Assembly: GCA_025331435.1 (NCBI GenBank)
Contig: JAIWNI010000071.1
Location: 1-64,000 of the forward strand
Direction: 5' to 3'
Source: Choanephora cucurbitarum
Lineage: Eukaryota; Mucoromycota; Mucoromycetes; Mucorales; Choanephoraceae
DNA length: 64,000 bases
Position 1 is the first letter of the stretch. The number at the start of each line of letters is the position of its first letter. The notes under the pieces are model-generated. The model worked only from the letters and a program-made list of their open reading frames with translations, searched no databases and was not told the DNA's origin. Shown here one piece after another: positions 36,611 through 47,794 of this stretch. A program made the position numbers and the translations under genes.

Positions 36611-37396
36611 CGATTTAGAATAAAATAAACTTTAAAGTTTTTGAAAAATAGTGTAAATTATTTCGAAAGGGGGAAAAGGAGACGGCGTCCTCGGTTTGTA
36701 GAAAACCTTTTAGGAGCTCAAAAGCAATATGGCGTCTTTTAAAAAGAAAGGCTTTGACAGCTCAGAACAAAAACAAATTGAAAGAACTTTTGAAAACGTT
36801 CCAAAAGGGGTAGAAAAAAGCTCCTTTATCTTGAGTTGCTTCCATAACTTTAATTTTGATGTGCAATTACTGTTGGTGCGCCAACGTTATCCAAAACATA
36901 TATGTATATACATGAGTATATGCATAATTGGAAAGCATGAGGAACTCCTTAAAAACACACTCAATACATGTATCGATTACTCTAATTTAACTTTTGTGAG
37001 GTCGATGACCAAAGAAAATCAGCTCGATCCTTAGTAGTAATAAACCTTTTACGTAAGAAAGCTCACTCCACGTCTAAAGATTCAAGACACTATCAAGGTT
37101 TGATGTCAATTGACATTAAAATTGAAAACAATTACACAAGCGAGATACAACAGTAGATGAAGAGAGCATTGTTATTGTTAGCAAAGAAGCAATCGAGTGG
37201 GGACAATGATGCTGCAGGATCTAGAATGCAAGTAAATATTACTTTATATGCTTGCTTTGGATCTCAACATTACTACTTCTTGTTTTAGAAATTTTGCTAA
37301 AAGTTGTCATTGTCTCTGTGTATTATAAAAGGCAACTTGGTTCAGGATGTATACCTTATTCTTCTTCTTCAAATCTCGTATTCGCCTTTATTTATA
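36611..37396. other. Spacer with weak coding signals
   Basis: A 101-codon frame at 36729-37034 (+) starts MASFKKKGFDSSEQKQIERT and may be a gene fragment, but nothing in it is recognisable. A separate ATG near 37157 opens about 25 codons ending at a donor-like site near 37230. I cannot support either as a gene. Confidence 0.3.
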
Positions 37397-37921
37397 ATGT
37401 CAAGCTACAACCTACCATCACTTTCTGATGTTTTGAGCCCCAGCATGATGCTTGAACTATCTCGAAAGAAGTCTCTTCGTTTTGGTCAAGCTCGATCAAG
37501 AAAACCTCTGTCTGTCCATGATCTGATCACACCATCACCCAAGATACATAAAGGGAAAGAAGCCAAAAATAAGCGAAAGCGGGTTTCACCCTGACAACTT
37601 GCAGTTCTCAATTTCACTTTTGAACAGACGCACTTCCCTTCCCTAGAACTTCGTTTGAAGCTAGGAAAACAATTGGACATGACTCCGAGGGCTGTACAGA
37701 TCTGGTTTCAAAATAAGCGACAATCCATTCGTACAAGGGAAAAAACTATAAATCAAAAATCTTGTGTAGTCGAGTTATTGCCGACAGCAGCATATTTGTA
37801 CTGTTCTCCTAGCCTGCAAAGATATATGCAATATTCTAATTGCAACAAAAAAAAAACGATAAAGCTTACTTCAATGGCTACTTCCAGTATTAAGGTATCT
37901 TGTGACGCAGAGTTGGACTGA
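37397..37921 (+). pseudogene. Homeobox gene interrupted by one in-frame TGA
   Basis: From ATG 37397 a frame encodes a Ser/Leu-rich N-terminus (SLSDVLSPSMMLELS), then a basic stretch, KGKEAKNKRKRVSP, which is the start of a homeodomain. It meets TGA at 37592-37594. The same frame continues directly with QLAVLNFTFEQTHFP and the recognition helix AVQIWFQNKRQSIR, ending at TGA 37919-37921. Apart from the one TGA, the homeodomain is full-length with no frameshift. The stop falls in the N-terminal arm/helix 1 boundary, where families usually have a polar residue. Skipping it by splicing would need a 23-nt intron and would delete homeodomain residues, so I read this as a young nonsense pseudogene, a sequencing error, or readthrough. 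It is distinct in sequence from the intact homeobox gene at 17813-18998. Confidence 0.7.
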
Positions 37922-40073
37922 CATTTCTCCTTAAAACTTCTTATGGATGACTATGGCAACTGTTATGCATCTCATCTTTCAGTTTATCTCACATGCTTTA
38001 TATTTACTTAACTATTGAAGACACGAATATTTTCAAATCACTGTTACATGTCTTTTTTTTTCAATGGTGAAAAAACTTATCAAGGCTAAGAAAAAGGAAA
38101 TACAGTGATTTAAGAATCCATCATTTCCAAAAAGAAAAAAAATAAGGTTCTCACTATAAGATCTAATCTTTACAATAATGAGAATTTGCTATGATTGACA
38201 TCGATGCGATTTACTTTAAAAAGCAGTACATACTCTAGGAGTTAAGTACCTTTTTCTTTTGACCTCTATTTTTCATATCGCTTTCTTAATACACTTATCG
38301 CAAACATGATTGAACCATAGATCGACTTCGAAATCAATACGTTGGAAAGTTCAAGCATTATAGCCATCAGTAAGCAAAGAAGGTTTGCTGTCAGAGCTAA
38401 AAAAGAAACATTAAAACTGGCAATCTTGTCCGGAAAAGTTAGTATTTACTATGATAAGCAGTCTGGCTAGAAACGTTGTCAGTAGCTTTCAGATAAAAAA
38501 ACATACAATTAGTATCTTCTAAACTCATCAATCGATTTCCAAGTATAAAGTAGGACTACGCTAGAAGTCTTGCATTGCCAGACATTGGCATCCCTAGGAT
38601 ACTATGGCTAAATAAAAGCCTAAGCTATTCTGAGTCTGGCCAAGCAGCCTATCGTAAAACTCTTAGCACTTTTATCAAAGCATTTTTTAAGAAGCCTTTA
38701 TAAAAAAAAAAAGAATGACAGTGAATACATAGAAGAAGCATTGATAAAAAAACTGCAAAGAATTCAAGATAAGCAACAGAGGTTTCGCTATTGTTATATA
38801 TGAACACACGTTACCTTGTCTGTACAGAGAAATCCGCTATAGCATGTGACAGTCAAAAGAAGACAAGACAAACCTTGAATATCTTTATAGTTGATGAATT
38901 ATTCTTTACTAGACAAGACAATATCATTACTTCTTTGCTTCTTGATAAAAAAAAATTCTTAGCTATTACCATTTTTCTGTTCATTTGAAAATTACAAGCG
39001 CGCAATATACAATTTAACAAACAACAAACACTTCTTTTTTCAATAAAAAAGAATTCTGGAAATCTATTACACTGAAATGTGTTGTATGGGTGGGTGCTTA
39101 TCAGAAGCAATAAAAAACCAGAAAAGTAAAACTAATACTCAACTAAGTTTATTATGTAGAAACTGAGCAATCTTTCTTTAGCTAACAAAATATGCCTCTA
39201 TTTATATTCTTTGATTTGGTGATGAGAAAAGACTTGGTCCATGATGCACAATGTCTGATCTTCAGTCACATCTTGTATTATCTATCTCTAAGCAGTTATT
39301 TATAGCAGGCCAACTCTATGACTCTTGCATTGCTATACCAATAAAACAACTTCAGTGTTCCTTTTGGTTTAGATAAGACCTCAGATAACATCACTACCAG
39401 ATAAAACACATGACATCTCGAATTCAGGAGTAATACAATATCTCCTGCCAAATAAGCAGTGAAAACTTGACTATTATATGAAACACTCAAATGCATTACT
39501 CTGTAAGATGTTTATTCACTTTCTGAGTCTAGGTAAAGGAAATAACATATAATTCTGTTGTTCTATACAACAAAATAAAATTTTCAATCGAAGTGAAAGT
39601 CTAGCATAAAATTGATATCCTTTTTCTTCTCCTACCTGATCAAGCACTTCGATGATTCAACTGAATGTAACTATTGATAGCTAATCATCACCTTCTCTAA
39701 ATATACATGGCATAACGATAGGAGGGCAACGAAACTTTAATAGATTTGAAGTGATATTACTCTCACAATAAGAAAGTACAACATGTTATAGCAGATGTTT
39801 TAGAGAGCATAAGAAGAAAGCATGGTTCTCTGAATATCAATAGAAAAAAAGCATTCAGGAGATGAGTTTTTATGACGCATACTGCGTTTTCTAATTGAAG
39901 CATTCAATATAGAAAAAAGCACACTTATAAGTACTTACATATAGCTTTACTAAGCACTTGTTATCTTTTCTTGTAAACCAATTCAAAATTAATAACCGTT
40001 GTTGCTATCTGACTTGAGTTTTGTCTATTGCTATAAAGAGAATCATCTTGCATAATTATCTTACTTTAATATG
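37922..40073. other. Gene-poor AT-rich region left of the mariner
   Basis: About 2.1 kb. Frames at 38791-38988, 38853-39110 and 39296-39496 have no motifs. I see no RNA gene or clear repeat, though the texture suggests old decayed elements. Confidence 0.45.
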
Positions 40074-41410
40074 TACAGTCAGACGAGGAAAAAAATTAGT
40101 AATTAATTGTCCGCAAATCATGGTTGTCATTATTAAATCATAAAACACATCGTTATATCTTGCTTTACTTTCTACATTTTAATAAAAAAAATACAACAAC
40201 ATGCCTCACTGGAGCCTCGAAACTAAGATTCGTATCGTCGATCGCGCTGAAAATGGTTGGACTCACCAACAAATCTCTGAAACTCTTGGAGTACCACTTT
40301 CAACTGTCGGTCATATTATTAGAGACTATTGTAATCGTGGTACTTTTGAGCGAAAGAAAGGTTCTGGAAGACCTCAAAAAATGGATGAACGTAGCAAGAG
40401 ACACCTTTTGCGTATTGTTGAAAAAAATCCAGAGGCAACATTGGCGGAACTCCAGGCTCAAATGCCTGTCAAATGCAGCACTTGGCTTATATCTAAGCAT
40501 CTGCATGAAAGCAAGCTCCACAAAAGAGTTGCTGTTGTTAAGCCTTTCTTAACTGAAAAGCAACGAAAAGCGAGGTATCAATTTGCCAAAGAGCATTTGA
40601 ATTGGACTGTAGACCAGTGGAAGAGGGTCATTTGGACAGACGAATCCAGTTTCCAAATTGGAGCAAATGTCGTAAAAAAGAAGGTGTGGAGACGACGCTT
40701 CGAAAAATACAAGAAGTCTTGCATCAAGGCTTCATTCAAGAGCGGCAGGACCTCAGTGATGGTTTGGGGTGCCATTTGTGGTGGAAAGAAGTCCCCTTTG
40801 GTTATCATGCCCAAGAATCAGCGAACAAGTCAACATTTTGTTGACATTGTATACGAGCCTGCCCTGCTCGATTTTTATCGAAGCATTCCAAATGCCATTT
40901 TAATGGAAGATAATGCTCCAATCCACCGAGCTAAAGCCGCTGAAAACTGGAGGGTAGCTCATGGTATTGTGAAGATGAAGTGGCCTGCTCAATCACCAGA
41001 TTTGAACCCGATCGAGAATCTCTGGTATATTATGAAAAAGCACTTTCATAAAAAATGGGCAAACCGCAGAAGCTCAATTGCTACCAAAGCACTCTTGGAA
41101 TTCGTCTGGATCAAGATAGAAACAAGCTATATTGATAAACTTGTCGAAAGTATGCCTAAGCGCATGCAAATGCTTCTTGATGCCAAAGGTGGCTCAATAA
41201 AATATTAATTGTTTTAAACATCGATTTTTAACCTTTTTTTCTCGCTTTTTTGCGTAAAATATCCCTTCGTTATACATTCAAGAAAACCTGCTCATAGAAA
41301 GGGGTATTTATTATGAAAAAGATAGAATGATCAAAGGTACTATCCATTTCTTCATCTAAAACAACCATGTCGGACAATTAATTACTAATTTTTTTCCTCG
41401 TCTGACTGTA
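40074..41410 (+). mobile_element. Intact Tc1/mariner transposon
   Basis: The element proper spans 40076-41408 (1333 bp) and is bounded by TA at 40074-40075 and 41409-41410, the expected target duplication. Positions 40076-40113 and 41371-41408 are perfect 38-bp inverted repeats beginning CAGTCAGACGAGGAAAAAAA. A single uninterrupted transposase frame lies between them. Identical ends and an intact gene indicate recent insertion and probable autonomy. If it is removed, the flanks rejoin as ATGTACATAAAC. Confidence 0.96.
40201..41208 (+). CDS. Tc1-like DD34E transposase
   Basis: A single-exon protein of 335 residues, the normal length for the superfamily. It catalyses cut-and-paste excision and TA insertion. 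The N-terminal paired-like helix-turn-helix region spans about residues 5-115 (IRIVDRAENGWTHQQIS, GVPLSTVGHII) with the GRPQK AT-hook-like/GRPR-type link at 56-60. The catalytic triad is visible: Asp147 in IWTDESSF, Asp237 in LMEDNAP and Glu272 in QSPDLNPIENLW. The spacing of 34 residues between the last two makes it DD34E. No stop or frameshift interrupts it. A frame starting at 40124 in another register is a shadow. Confidence 0.96.
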   Translation: MPHWSLETKIRIVDRAENGWTHQQISETLGVPLSTVGHIIRDYCNRGTFERKKGSGRPQKMDERSKRHLLRIVEKNPEATLAELQAQMPVKCSTWLISKHLHESKLHKRVAVVKPFLTEKQRKARYQFAKEHLNWTVDQWKRVIWTDESSFQIGANVVKKKVWRRRFEKYKKSCIKASFKSGRTSVMVWGAICGGKKSPLVIMPKNQRTSQHFVDIVYEPALLDFYRSIPNAILMEDNAPIHRAKAAENWRVAHGIVKMKWPAQSPDLNPIENLWYIMKKHFHKKWANRRSSIATKALLEFVWIKIETSYIDKLVESMPKRMQMLLDAKGGSIKY

Positions 41411-41550
41411 CATAAACTTTTCTGTCTGTGAAGCAGCCTATCAATATCTCAATGAAAAGCTCATTAAAGTCCGGACCGCGTATTAATAGGTCACGTGACT
41501 GTCCGGTATTAAGTGGATCTATATAATTAAATTTAAAAATTTTCATGGAA
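41411..41550. promoter_or_regulatory. tRNA upstream region with CACGTG palindrome and GTCCGG repeats
   Basis: TCACGTGA at 41491-41498 is an 8-bp palindrome with the E-box core CACGTG. It is bracketed by GTCCGG motifs at about 41469 and 41501, each followed within a few bases by TATTAA. A TATATAAT lies at about 41520-41527, some 25-30 bp upstream of the tRNA gene. The palindrome could bind a bHLH factor (Cbf1-type); no function is proven. Confidence 0.35.
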
Positions 41551-41621
41551 GCGCTCTTGGTTTAGTGGTAGAATTTCACCCTTCCAAGGTGAAGGCCGGG
41601 GTTCGATTCCCCGAGGGCGCA
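41551..41621 (+). tRNA. tRNA-Gly (anticodon UCC)
   Basis: A 71-nt gene without intron. The acceptor stem pairs GCGCTCT with AGGGCGC (one T-G pair). The D arm contains GGTTTAGTGGTA. The anticodon stem TCACC/GGTGA encloses the loop CTTCCAA, giving anticodon TCC (reads GGA). The T arm contains GGTTCGATTCC (B box) between CGGGG-type stem bases. A T-rich Pol III terminator follows from 41622. Confidence 0.96.
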
Positions 41622-43310
41622 TTTTTCTTAACAAATAAATACTTTTGTGTAACCTCCTTACGGATCAAAGGATACTTTTTTGCGGTAACTTGTAAAAGAG
41701 AATCAAAGAGATATAACGGAGCAATCAGGCAGCAGGTTATATGTAATGAGCACCACCTTGTTTAGGTAACGAACCGTAGAGTAAAGGAATGTAAAGAAAT
41801 ACAAAGAGATGCAATAGAAGAATACAATGATCTGTAACAAGTATCAGGGAACTAACCAAATAAGTGGATTTAGGTAGTGAATACATGTCAAAGTACAAAC
41901 AAGTGCAAAGTAAATAAGAAAAGTAATAGCTAAGTTTATCGAATAAAGAGTTTATATACTATTCTAAAAGAAGTCATGTTGGACTTGTAAACTAATAGTT
42001 TAGACAGCCATGTTAATGAGTCATCATGAAAAGAATTGTTAATGTATGTTCAAAAGTTCTAATCATCATGAATGGAAAGTCAGAGAAAGATTCTAATAAT
42101 CGGTCATGTAATAAAAGATCAAGAGGAGCTATCAAATGAGTTGAGTTGGATTCAAAGCAGCGAAAAGAAGTCAGAGAACAATTGAGTACTAGGAAAACCC
42201 CGTGTGCGTAACAGCGTTATAAGCTGCTAGTTTTTGTATTAGTTTGTAAAAGAGAGATAATTAGATGTTGCAGATATAGTCGAAATATAAGAGCAAAGTA
42301 TAATGATCAAATACGGTACCAAGAAAACTTTATATTAAAAAAATAAAGCAACAAGTGTTGATACGCAAGTGGAACAAATTAAACAATGAAAATACTTTAC
42401 TAAAAGCTCTTACAATCATTCTTTAGCTTCTTACTCAAGTTATAGTCAAAAGGTTGTTAACCCATGCATAGAAATATCTTATTAGCTCAACTAGTCAAGG
42501 TATATCTGTAAGCCAAACATAACCTTAAAATATAAGAAAGAATAATTTGATCTGTCATTCAGATGGGGCGATAAATAGGCAATAAAACGAAGAAAGTGCC
42601 TTGAGCCGTTCGATTGCTACAAGAGAAAGAACTAGTACAAAAATTGAGGGTTATCTTCGGACAACACGATCAAACCTATAGAAAGTACGAAGTTTACTTG
42701 TGTGCTAATCAAATTCAATCAGACAAACTATTGAAGGAACATTTAAGCAACAGTTTAAGTGTATAGAAAGAACTCTAAGTAAGATAAATACGCGTCAAGA
42801 AACTTTACTATACTAAGTGATTAACTAGGGTTGAAACAAAGCAATGCACTACAGTCAATCCCGAAAAGAATTGACAAATTTAATGATAAGATGGAGAACG
42901 CCTTCAAGTTGCATTCCAATATGGAAAGAAAGACAAGACCCCTTAAAATGATAAGCATGGAGAGGGTGTTGACTATAATGACATAAAGGAATGAACCACC
43001 AAAAATATATTATGGCTGTTATTTGTACTAACATAAATGATTTTTGTAGCAATAGAAATTTTTAACTGATATAATCTTAGGCGATGTTAAGAATAAGTAT
43101 ATTCTAACTGAAATTGCATCTATCTTGAAGATAATCCACTCAAGCTGTATAATAATTGGTGATAAATTAAAGAGAAAACAGTAGAATTAGATTAGGAAAC
43201 TGTTTATTCATTGATCAGTTTAAATGTAATTAAAGCCTAAAAGATACATTCCTTGCAAAAGTGAAATTTAATAATGCAAATATGCCTTAAATCCTAAAAT
43301 GCTGTGTTTG
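41622..43310. other. Gene-poor region right of the tRNA
   Basis: About 1.7 kb of purine-rich plus strand with no supported coding sequence. The frame at 42855-43052 (-) lacks motifs. Confidence 0.5.
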
Positions 43311-44541
43311 TTAATAATGTTGAAAAACGGTCTTGACAGAGGATGCTAATGGGGATGATGACGGTGCAGATGATTTGATGAATAATGGATTTTTCGAAAA
43401 TGATAGTCGGATGCCAGCTTTTGTGTGATTCGACAGCCGATAGCCCTGATATTGATGCATTGCTTGAATAGCAAATAGTACATCGTCAAATTCGATAAAA
43501 CACATAGGTCCTTGGAGTTTTTGACGGAAGTTCATGCGCTTGTATCCGTTGCATGCGGAAAACAATTCTCGTATCTCTTCCATATTTGTATTGACTGACA
43601 GATTACCTACGTAAAGTGTATTGCATGGAGGGTTCTGGTCAATTGTCTTTTTGCCAGTTTGAATTGGCTTTAAATTGGCTTCTGAATCAGGTAAAGATGC
43701 TTGGAATAAAGCGGATGTATCTGTTTTCGTTTTGTTTTTATTCAAGTGATATGGTAGATGAAAGAAAGGTGTTTTGCTGATGCCTGATATATTCTCCTCT
43801 ATGGATAGATAGTCACTTGGTATGGGCAAAAAAGGTTCTATTTGTTTAGCATTGTTTTCGAGAGGGTTCAAGGAGAATGTGCTAGGTTGGCTTGTTTTTC
43901 GAGACATCGATGGTTGGCGATAATAGTCATCATCCTGGTAATATGAATCAAATGGTATGGTAGCAGCAAGGTTGGGTAGCGACTTGGATTCGGATGGCAT
44001 AACAGTTGGTTTGATATGCAAATTCTTTTTTGCCATTTCTGCTTTCAGGATATAACCCTTTTCATTACCTATTTTTCGGTTATTAAGAATGTGTATTGCT
44101 TCATGAGCCTCTTTCCGAGTATCGAATCGGGCAAAACCAATCTATTAGGAGAAATCATGTAAGCATGACAAACAGCTGTCTTTTTTTTTACTCAAGAAGA
44201 ATGAATACCATCTGATGCTTGTTTGTTGAATAAATCATATCTGATTGCTCTTTGCGATGCCATTTTAGAGAACATGCTAAAAACCCTTTAGCAAATGAAA
44301 ACATATTGGTGAATTCACGTTCATGCATGTCATCAGGGAAACCAACAGCAAAAATAGTAGTTATTTCATCTTCAGCAGAAAGCGGTGGGGATGAAGGAGA
44401 AGACGAAGATGGAGAACTGACTGAGCTCTGATCGAATAAAAGTGGGGGTTGAAGTGTATGACAAGGATAGTAGCAATGACGATCGAGAAATGATTGGCTG
44501 TCTTGATCTTGATATATGTTTGAGCGATTGATATGCACCAT
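43311..44541 (-). CDS. Whi3-like RNA-binding protein with two RRMs
   Basis: Exons 44209-44541 and 43311-44141 give 387 residues. RRM1 spans about 60-145 (TTIFAVGFPDDMHEREFTNMF, then MIGFARFDTRKEAHEAIHIL across the intron). RRM2 spans about 280-360: NTLYVGNLSVNTNMEEIREL, MCFIEFDDVLFAIQAM, GIRLSFSKNPL. The combination PPCNTLYVGNL with IRLSFSKNPL is typical of Whi3 and its fungal relatives, which bind mRNAs such as G1 cyclin transcripts and link growth to cell-cycle start. I chose ATG 44541; the in-frame ATG at 44586 would add a hydrophobic segment atypical of the family. The linker between the RRMs is Ser/Pro-rich and shorter than in yeast Whi3. Confidence 0.85.
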
Positions 44542-44769
44542 GTTGGCAACAAACAACAACCAAAGAAGAACAGAAAAGAGAAACACTAGACATTTTCTTC
44601 AAAAAAGAAAGCTATTTATATGAATTCATGGAATGGTAAAGATCTGTAAGACAGAATTGAAATAAAAAAAATTACATCCTTTTCCTTTTAGGAAAAAAAA
44701 AGAAAGATTGGTTCCATTGCAGAGGGTATGTACAATAACAAAAAACGATGCTCTACTTGACTTCGCTTA

Positions 44770-47581
44770 TTATTCTGCTGTGGAACGGTTTTCGTGGCGA
44801 CGCTCTTTGCCAGCAGCGCCTACTCTTTCTTGCTTTTTCGAAGCTGTCTTTCCGATACCCTTATGTTTGTGGGGATCCTACAAAAGCAAGGTGTAAGCCG
44901 GTATGTCTAATCTACCTTCTTTGTTTTATCATTCCCTTCCGCTTACCTTTCGACTCATAGTCTTTTTATCGCGAACACCTTTTCCTCCTTCCCAGAAGGC
45001 CCCTTTCAGTGGTGCCTTTTCAAATTCGTTGCCACACACGCAAGGCCTACCACTTTGAATTGCTTGTTCTCTTGAGCATAAACCACAGACCATGCGCTTA
45101 GCCATTTCCATAGGATGATCCTCCTGACTATCGTGGCAATGGTCACAGGGGTAAAGTTTGTTACAACAGCTAAAGCGAAACCAGCGCTTTGATTTACGAT
45201 AATGAGAGCATGTTCCTTGATCGGGTAATGGTTCACCAATTGTCAATCCAGGTTCTCTTGTTTTCTTTTTTTTCAATTTCAATACTTGCTCGTCTGAGAC
45301 TCTAAGACGATCTCCTCCTTCGTCGCCTCTTTTAACGAAACGGTAATCGCCCAAACCACTAGTCATTTTAACATGGCAAGAAAAACAGTTGAATGAGCGT
45401 GGGGAATCATGAGGTGCTAATCGAACAGTAGAGGGTATATCAGCCATACAGGAGCCACAAGTGCCTGTGAAAGCAGATGGTAAAATATCAAACGCAGTGC
45501 AGCCTGCCAATTGTAAAAGTCCGATAGATTGAGCACCTTGATGGATCAATTCTATTAAATAAGAGAAAAAGGAAATTTAATATGTGCTCATAATATAACA
45601 TTCTTTTCAAGGCATACCTCCTAAAAACTTGATACCAAGAATAGAAGTACATGTAGAACATGTAGTCCATCGCTCAGTCTTTTCGTGATGAGAAGAAGAG
45701 GCTTCTAATTGGCTCTGTGTTTCAGGCTTGATGTTTTCAATATCCATTGTGTTTTTACAGCGGGCACATTTGACGATGAGATGAAGAGATGTGCACCTAA
45801 AAAGAGATATGTTTTCTAACGTAGGATTGATCAAACGGATTTCTGTTCCTTTACGAACCACAGGCTGAGCAAGATCAATGATAGAAGAGTCCTTGCTTTC
45901 ATCAAGTACTGCTGCGTGTCCAGTGCTTTCTTCAGCCACTTCCACTTCAATTTCCTCTTCAGCTGCTTGTTCGTTTACTAAATCATCGACGACAAGACTA
46001 GGGTCGTTAACGATCACTACCTTGTTTTTTCTGACGCTATCTTGCTCATCAAACAAGGATTTTTTGGCAGGTCTAAATTCAGATGCAGTAGCAGATAATT
46101 GGCTAGTGGTGGATTTCACAGGTGGGGTGAAATCCTTTTGCTGTGCCTTGGCCAGAACTTCAGCTTCTAATTGCTCTTCTGTTTTTTGAGCAGGTGGTGT
46201 GGTCAAGAGAGATTCCAAGTTGCGGTTAAGCCAATTTAAATTCTCAAACAAAGTATAGTCACCATGCTTGACATGATCGTTAAAACCTGCAACAACCCAA
46301 CTAAATATCACAAAGATGTTAATCTATATGCAAAAGACATACAAACACACAAGCATACCTTGATCTTGTTCTATCTAAATGCTTATTGTCAACTTCAAGC
46401 GTACATGGTTCTAATGGGTAAAGTGCGGGTATGTGGTATCGAATAGCAAGATCTTTTCCTCCAATTAATTGTTCATTGGTAAATTCAGTATCATTGATTG
46501 TTATTGTTAGTGATACTGTTGATTCCTTGTTCAAAAGTCTTTTTTTTTTTTGAAAAGAAATTAATAAGAAGTTAATTGAGTCCTGTATGTTACTGTACCT
46601 GAAGCTATCACAGAATCGAGTCTGTAGTGTGCTTAGTTCCTTTTTACGTCTCTCTGATGCAGCCGTTAAAGATGAGGGTGAGAATTGATGTTGTCTCTGC
46701 TTTTGTTTTTGCGTTTGCGTTTGCTTTTGATTCTGTTGTGTTTGTGGCTGTTGCTTGTGTTCTTCTTCAACTACATTTTTAGGAACAAAAGATAGATTTA
46801 AGCTAGACTCATAATCTGGTTCAGCCTGAACCACTGTCACGGACTTGGGTTGCTTCCTGGACGAAGAAGCTGTAATGGGTGCTGTTGTTGGTATGTATTC
46901 TTGCTCTTGCTGCGGTGCCGTATCGGCTGCGGCATCTTCTGCTTGCTTGTGATTAGATACGAATCTAACTGTAGCAGCAGGAGGCTGTTGTAATAGGCTC
47001 TCCATGTTACGATCAAGCCAGTTCATTTGGCGGACAAGTGTTTGATGAGCTACTGATCGAGAAGGGTCAACATGAGCAGCATATCCCTTTTCGAGGTTAC
47101 TATTACAAAAAAAACGTTGAAGTGTCTACAAACATACATAAATTTGCTTAATGCTTACAACGCAAAACCTTTAGGAATATCTGAATTGAGGACTTGAACT
47201 GTACAAGGTGCTTGTGGGTATGCTTGGGGAATGTTGAGCTGAAGGCGAAGAGCATCGAGTTCATATGGAAAGTCGGGATCTGAGGGCTTGATCGCCAAGC
47301 GAATAGCTGTTTGTTTATCATTGTCTCTTTTGAATAACAAGAAAAGAGCCTATAAGTCAATTGTACAGATATTCCCATAAAAAAAAGTACTTACTCTATT
47401 AAACGGTATGAAGATTTATAGCGAGTTTCTAACTGTATCAACTCGAGACGTCTTTTTTCTTCATTTGTCTTGTTCTACATAATCCTTATTAGTTTTTTTC
47501 GAAAATAAAAAGACAGGCCTGTTGATGTATTACCAAAGTAGAGTCAGGCTTTGCAGCTACTTTAGGTCCTTTATGCGCCAT
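44770..47581 (-). CDS. CHY zinc-finger protein with RWD-like N-terminus
   Basis: About eight exons, from ATG at 47581 to TAA at 44770, encode roughly 780 residues. The N-terminal region (NEEKRRLELIQLETRY, then a block ending LNIPQAYPQAPCTVQV) and a second block (AIRYHIPALYPLEPCTLEV) look like two RWD-type folds, each followed by a WLDRN/WLNRN motif (MNWLDRNMESLL, LNWLNRNLESLL), suggesting an internal duplication. After an acidic linker come cysteine pairs (CARCKNTM, CSTCTS, CGSCMAD, CFSCHVKM) and the CHY finger itself: GTCSHYRKSKRWFRF, CCNKLYPCDHCHD, MVCGLCSREQ, CVCGNEF. The C-terminal exon is basic (KHKGIGKTASKKQER). The molecular role is unclear; CHY fingers occur in yeast Hot13 and in RCHY1 ligases, but no RING is seen here. 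It is transcribed divergently from GID9. Confidence 0.85.
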
Positions 47582-47794
47582 TTAGGAAGATATAAGTTTT
47601 TCTGTAAAAAAAAGATATTTATGCGCAGCGAGAAAAAAGATGCTATTTAAGGATCTCTGAAGTATATCACGTGATTTTACCATTTCCGAGAAAAGTGTGT
47701 TTGAGAAAATATGAGTTTGCGCTTATGCAGCCAAAGGCATGATTTAGAGGGCATTTTTCTTTTTTTTTGGTTTTTATTTTTAACTGTATATACA
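47582..47794. promoter_or_regulatory. 213-bp bidirectional promoter with TCACGTGA
   Basis: The start codons of the CHY gene (minus) and the GID9 gene (plus) are 213 bp apart, so both promoters must share this interval. It contains the palindrome TCACGTGA at 47667-47674, about 86 bp from one start and 121 bp from the other. Because the site is symmetric it could serve both directions. Confidence 0.5.

Noticed and set aside
40124..40552. 142-codon frame overlapping the transposase
   Set aside because: It is in a different register from the intact transposase and shows no motif; it is a shadow frame.
41565..41765. 66-codon frame over the tRNA
   Set aside because: It starts inside the tRNA-Gly gene; a coding role is implausible.
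46681..46760. Possible tandem repeat in the CHY gene (Gln/Lys-rich)
   Set aside because: It is coding low complexity (QKQTQTQKQKQ) within an exon, not an independent repeat element.
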